This document shows positions 43,635-52,546 of a DNA stretch of 64,000 bases, piece after piece (the stretch's first letter is position 1; each line of letters opens with the position of its first letter). A model generated the notes under the pieces. That model saw only the letters and a program-made list of their open reading frames with translations. It was not told where the DNA came from and made no database searches. Origin of the DNA: Favolaschia claudopus (lineage: Eukaryota; Basidiomycota; Agaricomycetes; Agaricales; Mycenaceae); assembly GCA_037176885.1 (NCBI GenBank), contig JAWWNJ010000080.1, positions 806,001-870,000 on the forward strand. Direction: 5' to 3'. The translations under genes were made by a program, and so were the position numbers.

Positions 43635-44486
43635 GTGCCGAGTTCCCTCTCTAACCACCAAAATACTGAATCACCGAGTATAGATCAGCGCCGAAACAGT
43701 CGCGCGCCCCGCGATCTGTTCCTGATCGCACGCGGAGAATATCAAGACCCACCTGCTCGCCATGACCTCGGTTGCATGGATGACCGATGCCCGGCCTGCG
43801 GAGCGCTTCATTGGGTCTCCGAACAGGTCGTAAAGCCACCCAAAGACTCGCGATCGCCGTACGGTCTCTGTTGCAATCATGGCAAGGTCGCTGCATTGCA
43901 AAAACTCATAGAGCCGACGGAGCCTCTTCATCGCCTGTTCGTCGGTACTGATGCACAGGCTGTTGAATTTTGACAGCACATCACTCAGTACAACGCGGCC
44001 TTGGCCTTCACTTCGCTCGGGGTCAAGGACGACAAACGCGTCAACACCTACGGCCCAGGTGCATGGGTCTTCCGGATCCTCGGCAACCTCTATCACCTAT
44101 CTGGTGCTCTCACGGCTCCTGAGGGCACCGCTCCTTCTTACTCTCAGCTCTACATGTTGAAATCTTAGGTGGCCAGCACAGCGGGGAGATGGTTTTCATC
44201 CCCAGAATCACGTTCACTCCTTCGGGGAGTACTACGGACTTCTCATTCGTCCTTTCGCGGCTCCAGTTTCCGCTGCGCCTTGCTTTCGCAATCTCTATCA
44301 ATAAAGCCCAAGGTCAATCAGTCAAGTACGTTGGGATTGATCTGCGATCGCTTCAGTCATGGGCAACTCTATGTTGCTCTTTCTCGGGCAACTTCTCGCC
44401 ATCGGGTGACCGTTCTTTTACCACAGCGTACTACTCAAAACCGGACTTTGAATGTAGTGTATCCTGAGATTCTACAGGACATGTAA
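43635..44486 (+). pseudogene. Helitron protein with large internal deletion
   Basis: N-terminal part: CMDDRCPACGALHWVSEQV (43776 on), YGLCCNHGKVAAL, LHRLFVGTDAQAVEF, then TGA at 43971 where the family has Arg, continuing in the same frame QHITQYNAALAFTSLGVKDD, GPGAWVFRILGNLYHLSGAL and PSYSQLYM to about 44160. Directly after it the C-terminal PIF1 helicase part begins: [20 protein letters not shown] (about 44175), [18 protein letters not shown] (about 44270), then after a 5-nt loss [20 protein letters not shown] (44360-44420). So the Rep HUH domain and helicase motifs I-IV are gone and the N-terminal domain is joined to motifs V-VI. Helitron ends (5' TC, 3' hairpin plus CTRR) were not located. 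Confidence 0.8.
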
Positions 44487-45388
44487 TATTAATAGTTCTC
44501 ATTGTTCAATCCTCGCAATCAAAAGTAACTTGATATGCCAGAGAATGTTGAGAGATTGAGACTGTGCGATGGCCTACCAGTCCAAATCCAGTATGAACGC
44601 CAGTCCGTATAGCCACTGATTGTTTCTTTGAAGTTTGACCCTTTCGAAAGATATTCTCCTCAACTCTGCCCTTACTCCGAAACATTTCAATCTGTAATTT
44701 ACACTTTGAGCTATCTTCTGTAGTGTTTGAAATGGAGGTTCCAAGTATCCCTGACTCCAGACAACGTTAAGGAATCATATTTGCTTTTGTTACATTTACA
44801 AGTCTACAACATTTAATCTTCTTTCTCCGTCCATGTCCAACTCAGAAATGGCGACCCGCGACTTTGCGACTCCTGAAACCCTCTGATTTGAGAAACAGTG
44901 AATATAGAAAGTTAACATGACATAGCTTTATTGGAGGGATACGTCTGCCCAGTCTACGTTGCGACATTTGGGGTACTCTTTGGCGCTCTTCGAATTGGAC
45001 AACTTTGGTCTGGAATTTCGTCAGCGCAAAATTTACATATGAGACTTGTTTTGACCCCGTATTTGGCTCTCTTCGACGCTGGTCCCGGCACTCTAATTGT
45101 TAGGCTGTTTTTCGAAGTACATTTTTTTTGGGATATGCGCTTTGTTCGCGCGTATTCCTTTAACGCGTTCCAACTCTGACGTCAAGTTTGGGTCTGGACG
45201 TCAATTCTGCGTCATTTTGTGCTCCGCTCCACCACTCCACCCACTCCATTTCACGGTAAGGTGACCCTTGGAAAAAGTAACGGTAACATGAGAAGTTCTG
45301 GAACGGCCAAGGGTCTCGCGTATGAATTTCAGTACGTGAGTATCCACGTGTCTCCACACCAGTCTCCACTGACGTATCTCTTCAGGAC
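44487..45388. repeat. Sequence partly shared with copy 1 flank; no gene
   Basis: 44935-45060 (CTGCCCAGTCTACGTTGCGA on) matches the minus strand of 850-735, where it lies directly next to the family gene's intron 1. The rest has no recognised feature. Confidence 0.5.
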
Positions 45389-45390
45389 TC

Positions 45391-45397
45391 TATAAAG
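45391..45397 (+). promoter_or_regulatory. TATA box of the 45 kb gene copy
   Basis: TATAAAG lies 61 bp before the ATG at 45458, followed by a CT/CA-rich leader (CACCTCTACGACCCCACTTC). The context is typical of a fungal core promoter and is the only one of the three copies that retains it. Confidence 0.5.
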
Positions 45398-45457
45398 TCG
45401 GCGCGCTTTCACCTCTACGACCCCACTTCAAAACAACACTCATACAGCACACATGCA

Positions 45458-46440
45458 ATGTCCTCTGCCTCTATCTTTGCTCTCGCCGTCCTCGAAAACC
45501 CTCGCGTGATCGAGAAGACGAAGACTGTTGTCTTCGACGGTCAAATCTACTTGGGATCATCAACCCAGGCAACCATCGCCTCACTTCGCTATTTCAATGC
45601 CGACAACATGGAGTTTCCCGACGTTGGGTGCTACTGCACGGTCATCCAGGTGTGTATAAAACCTCCTTTGCATTATTTGTCACCCTCATTAATTTTGACA
45701 GCCTGCGCGCACCACGCCAACCATCGAAGTGTACTCTCAGGAGCTCGCTCCTCCTATGTCTTTGGAGACATAATCTCAGTAAGTATGTATAATCTTCCAT
45801 CTGTTTTTTCACGTTTGTTACAACTAAGCCTGACTTTCAGATTATCCCTCTTGGATCTCCAGACGACATCAACCTTCGAACCCATGCTACCGTCCACGTC
45901 TGTGGTGTTCCGAGTGACATCGACAAGGCAAATTCGACTTTCGACGTCAAAGCAGAGCAATACCTCTCCGCTACTAGGACACCAAACAATGTTTTCCCCA
46001 CCTACTGTGTATTCCCTGCAACGCCGAGGTGGGAGAAGTATAAACCCATTCCGGGGAAGGGAAAGAGTGTCTCCGTCGAGGGTTTTCTCACCGGTCTCGA
46101 GCTGAACGATGATCGTTCGGTGAAGTATTTCATCGTTGATGTTGAGAAAGTGACGTTCCTCGGCAATGCTTCCTCGACGACGGCACCAAAAGCAGAAGAG
46201 AGTCCAACCAAAATTGGTATGTCTCTGCTTTATATCTCCCGAAGCTTGAATCTCAAAACATCTTTAGTTACCAATGGTACTCCAGCGCGCCTCAAGTTCA
46301 CCGGCTTTTTCGGAGGGCAGTCCAGCACCGAGTCTTCCGAGCCGAATTCGAAGAAGCGCAAGCTAGATCACCGCACCAACGAGCAGGAAGACAAGGGGGA
46401 AGGGACTTCTGCACTCGCCGGCGCGCGGCGCCGGGGTGGA
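45458..46440 (+). pseudogene. Copy 2 of the uncharacterised multi-copy gene
   Basis: Exon 1 45458-45649 begins SSASIFALAVLENPRVIEK and includes FPDVGCYCTVIQ. Intron 45650-45701; exon 2 45702-45778 (ARTTPTIEVYSQELAP); intron 45779-45840; exon 3 45841-46216 (IIPLGSPDDINLRTHATVHV, CGVPSDIDKANSTFDVKAEQ, FPTYCVFPATPRWEKYKPIP, LELNDDRSVKYFIVDVEKVT); intron 46217-46267; exon 4 from 46268 (TPARLKFTGFFGGQSS, then basic KKRKL). Compared with copy 1, exon 2 lacks 7 nt, which creates an in-frame stop, so the product would end at about 88 residues. Near 46440 the sequence passes into RNA14-like coding sequence. I know the family only as hypothetical proteins of mushrooms; the small beta-rich exon 3 might be an OB-like fold, but this is a guess. 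Confidence 0.65.
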
Positions 46441-47948
46441 ACAGTCAGCAAAAGATTCAAGCAGTTCGCGAAGCGCAAGCCGAAGCTGTGAAAATCCCAC
46501 TGAACAACCTAGAACAACTGTGGGCGGAGCTGAAATGCTACGAAACCTTCCTGGACAGTGCCAGTGTACAGAAGATCATTGACAACCTTTTTCCCGCCCA
46601 CAAGCGAGCTCTCGTAGTGCGCGACGAGCTCAGAAGTCACGTGCAAGGGCTGGCGAAGGCCAAAGGAAGCCAAATTTCGCTTCCTGATGTCCCGACGTTC
46701 TCAATCGAAGACCGTCAGCTCGTAGGACGTTGGAAATCTTACTTGAAATGGGAAGAGGGAAATCCTATGCTCAACGATCAGAAAATACTCGTCGCCCGTG
46801 TGGCGCATGCATACCGGAAAGCAGTGATCGAAATGCGTTACTATCCTGAAATATGGTCAGCGGATACTGTCTATATACCAAGTTTGCCAATCGATGCCTA
46901 ATCCAGGTTCATGGCCTATACCTGGTGCGACTCCGTTGGCAACATTGCAGGAGCGAGGGCCTTCCTTCAGTCTGGAGTGGAAGCAAACCCTGACAGGTAA
47001 TTTTTTTCTCTTCCACTGTCATTCGCTGATCCTCCCAGTTTTGCTCTCAACTATGCATATGCTGAGCTTCTGGAAAAAGTTGAGTGCCAGAAGGATGTCA
47101 ACAAGCGAGACTTCGCAGGGGTCACTCCTGTGTATGAGAGCTTCATTGCCGTGCTCCTTAAAAATCTTGTACGCGTGACAGAGTTGTCTGTGGCTAACAG
47201 TCTGCCTGGATTGAACACTCGATACAAGCAAGAGCTTGTCGGCCTGAAGCTGCAATATGCAAACGCTTGGATCCAGTATATGCGTTTCTCTAGACGGTCT
47301 CAAGGCAGGATGAGTGGTCTGGTAGTCTTTGTCAAGGCATGTGAGGATGAATTTGTTGGATGGGACGTTTACGAGGCAGCTGGTGCGGTCATCCTTATTC
47401 GACTGATTCCTTGCGTTTGAGGTGCGGCTGCATAGCGCTACTGGAGTATCGAACGAATGTAGAGGACGGGGGACGTGTCGCAATCCAAACCCTCGAAGCC
47501 GGCATGGAAGCTAGCTTTCGGAGGTGATGCATCCTACGTCTTGTCTTATCTCAGCTTCCTGCTCAGGATTAATCTCCAACAAAGTGAATTTTTGTCTGTC
47601 ATCGTACTTTGTATCCGAATGTCAAACTCCATTTGCAGATGCTCGTGAATTGTTCGAGCGTGTTATAGCCACGTTCAGTCCCGAAGAGGCCAAACCTATC
47701 TGGGACTGTTGGTCGGAGTCCTTGTACGAATATGTAATCTTGAAGCAGTTTTACAGACTGAGAGTCGTATCGCCGAAATATACCCCAACGGTGGGCGATT
47801 TATTCACTCTTTGAGTCCACGATCACTGAATGGGTCTCCGAGCTTTTTAGACCCTCCTCTCAAGCGATTTGGTAGACGACACGTGTATCGCGGAACCGAC
47901 CCCATTGCAGACCATGACCTGGGATTTACGCATGTTAAAGGAACTTAA
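46441..47948 (+). pseudogene. RNA14/CstF77-like HAT-repeat (Suf domain) fragment
   Basis: The frame from about 46445 reads QQKIQAVREAQAEAVKIPLN then NLEQLWAELKCYET, RQLVGRWKSYLKWEEGNP, MRYYPEIW; intron 46856-46906 gives PEIWFMAYTWCDSVGN; intron 46997-47038; FALNYAYAELLEKVE; intron 47383-47435; LLEYRTNVEDGG; intron 47524-47566. Further on are DARELFERVIATFSPEEAKP and, after a one-base shift near 47732, NLEAVLQTESRIAEIYP and DPPLKRFGRRHVYRGTD to a stop at 47948. These are hallmarks of the Rna14/CstF77 Suf domain, a scaffold of the mRNA 3'-end cleavage complex in the nucleus. The N-terminal HAT repeats are absent, the frame is broken near 47600 and 47732, and the 5' end is fused to another gene family. 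It is likely a duplicated, captured fragment of the host gene. Confidence 0.75.
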
Positions 47949-48210
47949 AGCACAGGCAGCAAATTGTAAGGCTTTTTCCGGGTGATAATAGCGACGACTA
48001 ATGCAACACCAGCGGTTTACCGCCCTAGCGAGCATAAACGGCTTCGGCTGGCAGGGTCAGACGAGTAGAGATGTCAGTAAAAGGCAATCTGATTTGATTT
48101 GATTTGATTTGAAGTTCTAATATATGCTGTACCTGGCTACGGAAGAGCTATGCTAGTCTCACCAAGTCAGACTCTACAAGATTTATGATACTGTACCATT
48201 TCATTCAATT
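47949..48210. repeat. Short (TGATT)n microsatellite
   Basis: Five units of TGATT at 48088-48113; otherwise nothing recognised. Confidence 0.6.
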
Positions 48211-48970
48211 CGTATGTCACGCGTCACAAGGCCGATTTTTTACGAATATTTTCGTACCTGTCACGGGTCACCAAGGCCTCTTATGAATGTGCCAGATAAG
48301 TCACAAAATCAGCGGAAAATTGCCCAAAAATCGAATTTTTCGCTCAGACAGGCTTTTCTTCCATCGAATGGCATCCCGAAGTCCGTTTTGATGTTTGAGT
48401 CCTGAATATGGTCTGGGTAGCTCTGATTTTGGCCATTTTCCGTGTATTTTACAGGCAAAGCCACTGAAATCAACGAAATTCCGCTCAAACCCAATTGTTC
48501 TCCGTTTTCTGCCCTTCGCCGGGCTGTAGGCTCTCCGGGAATGGTGGATAAGGCAAAGGGTGTGTTCTGAGCCATTTATGAAATTTTTTAGGTGTCACGG
48601 TCCTTCAGAGGCATTTAAGAAAACCAAAGTTCGAATATTTGGGTCACGCGTCACAGGCGGGGAGAATTGATCGAAATGGTACAGTAGTCGATAAATCTAT
48701 TATATAGAGTCTGAACTTGATGGCGCCTGCCATCCAAGACCTCGGATTCTGTGACACACGTGCCTCGGATAAGGAAATGACACGTCGTTCGGAAAACTTG
48801 GCGGTCCAACTTGAGCCTTGACTTGAGCCCAATATGGAGCTTGTTGGCTGTATGGAGGGCTTAAAACCCCACATTTACATTTGCCGGGGTTATATTTACC
48901 ATTGTGAAGCATCTGGGACTTTTGGACGGGGCCGTAATCCCGAAGATAATATACTCATTCCATGAACATA
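48211..48970. repeat. Stretch bounded by GTCACGCGTCAC motifs; no gene
   Basis: GTCACGCGTCACA occurs at 48219 and 48643 in the same orientation; because GTSACGCGTSAC is nearly palindromic the two could also be inverted ends of an element of about 430 bp. Ends and duplication are unresolved. The rest has only shadow frames. Confidence 0.35.
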
Positions 48971-49605
48971 CTGTAGCACTTTGTATGGGTGAAACGTAAC
49001 GCGTAACGCCCGCCCTGTTTCGTTTCAACGGTAACGCATAACGGTCGGGTGGTTTCCCTGAAGAGTGCGTGACATACAAAGATGTCGAATTATCATGTTT
49101 GTGGCTGTAAAATCTAGCTGAATCTACTGCTATAACCCTCCTCCTCCTCACTGCACTCAATCACTCTCTACAATCTTCGTCAAGATAGAACCGGTACGGT
49201 GCATCGGAGACCACGGGCAAGGTGCTGGGAAGGTGTACCAGAAGCTGGCCGAGGTAGTTTAACTAGTCGCTCGAAGAGGGCTTGTGGTGGACCCGTCGCT
49301 GGTTTAGGTGTCTGAGCGTGCGCCACGGCGCAGTGTTCATGAAAAAAAAAAAAAAAAAAAAATGTATTACGGAGCCCGTAACAGGAGAAATGCAATCACA
49401 AAGGGCTATGGTCCACAAAGAAAGCATGAGAGCTAAAAATTGCCCAGAATCCGGTCAACGTTTGGAAATAGATTTTCTCGGTGTTTGCCCGCCCGTTTCC
49501 AAAATTCTATGATGTCACGCATAACGCTGAGGCCGTTTCTGGTTTCCCTGCGTAGCGTTTCCAGTCACGCTCGAGGGTCTGTTTCACCCATACAAAGTGC
49601 TACAG
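48971..49605. mobile_element. Family X MITE, full length, TA-flanked
   Basis: Ends CTGTAGCACTTTGTATGG and inverse, identical over about 25 bp, bordered by TA (48969-48970 and 49606-49607). Contains a 20-nt A run near 49342. Family members: 8177-8347 (short), 16235-16865 (right end degraded), 34583-34688 and 11049-11068 (fragments). Tc1/mariner-type mobilisation is inferred from the TA flanks. Confidence 0.85.
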
Positions 49606-49607
49606 TA

Positions 49608-50272
49608 ATATTACTTGATGAATATGGTCCCAAAACGTGAAGTAGCACGGAGTTATGTGTATTTATGGGCTGGGCAGTCTTCCGATACTTCCCCAGGCTT
49701 GCGAAGCCTTCACAGTGGTGGTCGCTGCGTACCACAGCACCGACGCGCATACGTGTCATTCCCCATTGGGGCGTGGGAAAATGCACATGATGTTACAACT
49801 GTGACAAAACCGAGGTCCGGGTCGACCCCCGCCAACAATTTCAGACTAGAGCTATGCAGCAGTACGGTAAGGGTTGGCGGGGATTTCATATAGTAGGTAG
49901 TTTGGAAACGGTAATATAGACTATAACGAGAGAGGAAAAGAAGGTTAAGTGTCGCGCAAGGGAATGAAAGTTTGAGGAGTAACAGTATCAAATATTTGAG
50001 ATGGAACAGGCAGGAAGGGGGAGAGGGAGACATAGGGTGGGTATGAATCAAGGATGAAGAATACAGAAGAATAAAAGAGAGCGGAGAGGATTAACGAGGG
50101 GATTGTATGTACGGGAGAGGGTGGACCGACGACTTATCTAAAGCCTGGTGAAGGTCCTTCATGCGCTCCGCCAGAGTGTCAGGGGAACTCCCTCTTTTGC
50201 CACTACACAGCCACCTATGACGCAGGCCTCCTGCAGATTTCCCACTTTCCTGTCAAATCCCCAAAGCCCTAT
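49608..50272. other. No recognised gene
   Basis: Frames at 49615-49893 (+) and 49710-50051 (-) lack known motifs. Confidence 0.35.
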
Positions 50273-50394
50273 GGGAACTTCTCCATTCCGAGGGTGATGG
50301 CAAAACGGTCCAGGTTCCCACGGTCGGTCATTGTTTTACCCTTCCCCAAGGGGAAATCCCTCGGCCGGGAAAACGCGTTTTCGGCACCCAGAAA
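50273..50394 (+). repeat. 144-bp dispersed repeat R144, copy 3, truncated
   Basis: Starts GGGAACTTCTCC like copies 1 and 2 but stops after GGCACCCAGAAA, losing the last 20 or so bases. Confidence 0.7.
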
Positions 50395-50478
50395 GATTTT
50401 GCCGCCACTGTAGCATCAGATCCCGCCGGCACTGTAGGTTCGGATCAAGCTACGTTCGGATCAAGCCAGAAAAATTGG

Positions 50479-50813
50479 GGACCGATGATAATCCCCATCA
50501 AGGCCCGATTTTTTCGGAGGCAAAAAGTCAGGATTTTTGGGGCCAAAATTCGATGAAAAAGTCAGGATTCACACAGGCCTGGACCCAAAGTTTCGTCCAA
50601 AATCATCAGGATCCGGGCTTTCGGCTGCTTTTCGCCGGTATTTTGGCTAATTTTGACAGTTCCGGAGGTGTTTTCCGAAAGAAAAACCCCGCTGCCGCGG
50701 TTTTCGTCAGGATTCAGACCAGCCCTTCGCGTCCAAAGGGGGCCAAAAGTCAGGATTTCGTACAATTTCCGTCAGGATTTGCATCAGGCCTTGACCCATA
50801 TTATCATCGGTCC
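50479..50813. mobile_element. 335-bp inverted-end element with GTCAGGATT motifs
   Basis: Ends GGACCGATGATAATCCCC and the inverse of GGACCGATGATAATATGG, each followed by AAGGCC. Inside, GTCAGGATT occurs five times (for example 50528, 50561, 50706, 50751, 50771), unlike the other MITEs. No duplication is found. Confidence 0.62.
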
Positions 50814-50816
50814 TCT

Positions 50817-51022
50817 TTACAGCTGTTTTGGAAACAATATACGGGTTTTGATCGAGTGGTGCTCGTTCGTTTGTGCTTACTTTTGTTGACGATTCTACCA
50901 TCCGCAAAGCCGGGAGCATCACTGGTGCTGCCGTACCACATCAAGTGCACTGGTCCCTTGTTTTGACTCCTGCTCGCGAGTCATGACCGTGCCGAGCTCT
51001 GGGCAAGTAGCAGCTGAGTCTT
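50817..51022. repeat. Dispersed repeat shared with 17921-18180
   Basis: Same two blocks as at 17921, but the second block is in the opposite relative orientation. Confidence 0.55.
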
Positions 51023-51045
51023 CATAATTTCCTCATAAGGAGATT

Positions 51046-51358
51046 CTATCCCGTTTCCTCCTCCAGTTCGCGCCAAATGGGCCCGAGATTGATCTCGTCA
51101 AATTGGATTGTGGGTGAGCTCTCAAAGTCCCCATCGGCAGGTGCAGTGGGTTTGAGCGCATATGGGCGCTCGACTGAGTATTTCACTTCCTCAAAGGTAC
51201 GTTGGAGCCAAATCCCCGGATAGGCACGTTCGCGGAGGCGTTTAAAGAATTTTAACCGGATGTCAGCAATCGAGATCGGCCGCGGTGGGGGAATATAGCC
51301 GGAGGTCGTACTTGAACTCGGCTTCGAAAAATACCGGCACCGTGTTGGCGGCGTTCAT
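51046..51358 (-). pseudogene. Uncharacterised coding fragment
   Basis: Minus strand starts ATG and reads AANTVPVFFEAEFKYDLRLY; one base later in frame it continues PRPISIADIRLKFFKRLRER, AYPGIWLQRTFEEVKYSVER, and FESSPTIQFDEINLGPIWRE, ending at a TAG. Amino-acid makeup is protein-like and the two frames join with a single shift near 51285. No family recognised. Confidence 0.4.
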
Positions 51359-52255
51359 TGTGCAAGAATTGAGCGAAAATTTGGAGGATAAAGGGTCAAA
51401 CCCACGCCATGAAGCAACCACTAAGCCTCAATACCAAAAAAAATCAGTCGAAAACACATTTCGCCTCCTTCAACGACATATTGTGATTTTGTCAGTTGCC
51501 GAGAGGCAAGATGATTATAAGGTGGCAAGGTGGACGCGCCATGCTCAGGGCTGAAGGGAAGGAAACTAGCGCCTCATACGTTCTGAGCCGTTTCTCGAGA
51601 AACTCTCCCAAACAAATTTTCCAGAAAGACCGGTACAATATGGTTAAGAAGCCTCCTGCGGGCGGAGTGGACTGAAGCGCCTCGTCGTGTCGAGGCTGTT
51701 GATCTTGATATCCAGGTGAGGCGACTTCGGACGCGACTGCGATGTACATGTATGTTAGCTGAAGAGGGACGCAGTAACAGCAAGACGTTCCGACTGACGA
51801 GGACGGCGGCGTATGAATACAAGGTCAAAGACAGATGCGCCCGTACATTCAGTACCCGTGCTTTGTGTAGCGAGGCGGATAGAAGTCAGGAGCGCACTGT
51901 AGAGAGAAGTCACAGCCGGTATGACCCCGCCGCGGTTATTTGATTTTTTGCGCGGAACAACAGGGTTCACCCTTCAACCGTCTTGTACTCTCAAAGAAAT
52001 CTCAGAGTATGCATTCCGGTTCTCCTTCATACTGGCCATCGAGATGTATGACAGGCATAGGGTTAATCCCATATGCAGTCCTCGAGCTCAACAGATGACG
52101 TTCACACAAGAGATTTTGTCATGAATGGTGAAGCAACTTCTCATTAAACCGGAGGTCATAAAGAGAGCTTCCTATTTCCTCCTATCTACTGGGTCTCCCA
52201 ATGAGACGACTCTAGAGCGGCGATGTTACACACCGGGTTCTAGGGGTGTTCCTCT
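51359..52255. other. No gene; diverged repeat at 51985-52150
   Basis: 51985-52150 (GCATTCCGGTTCTCCTTC, then GTTCACACAAGAG) resembles 55135-55300 (GCATTACGGTTCTCCTTC, then GTTCACACACAGT), suggesting two old copies of one repeat in the same orientation. Other frames carry no motif. Confidence 0.4.
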
Positions 52256-52490
52256 CTCGCGTGCGACTCAGTCGCCGTGAGCATCATCATCGTGAATTCC
52301 AGCCTGCCTTGACATCGGTCGAGCGCGGTGAATTCAGACTCGTTTCGACATCGGTCGAGCGAGTCATCTCGCGTGCGACTCGTGTCGCTGCGAGCAGCAT
52401 CATCATTGTGAATTCCAGCTTGCCTCGCCACCGGTGGTCGAGCGTGGTGGATTCCAGCTCGTCTCGACATTGGTCGAGCGTGCCATCCCA
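52256..52490 (+). repeat. Tandem duplication of about 115 bp
   Basis: Unit 1 (52256-52367) and unit 2 (52368-52487) both read CTCGCGTGCGACTC, GAGCATCATCATC or similar, GTGAATTCCAGC, TGCCT, GGTCGAGCG, and end GTCGAGCG-GTCAT/CCAT. Each unit also contains an internal repeated GACATYGGTCGAGCG. Confidence 0.72.
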
Positions 52491-52546
52491 CGGCGATCGT
52501 GTCGCTCGTCACCCCGGTCTAATTGAATGGGTTTGACGAATAAACG

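Noticed and set aside
49342..49362. Poly-A tail of a retrotransposed RNA
   Set aside because: The A run is internal to a MITE with intact inverted ends and is present, interrupted by G, in the copy at 16620.
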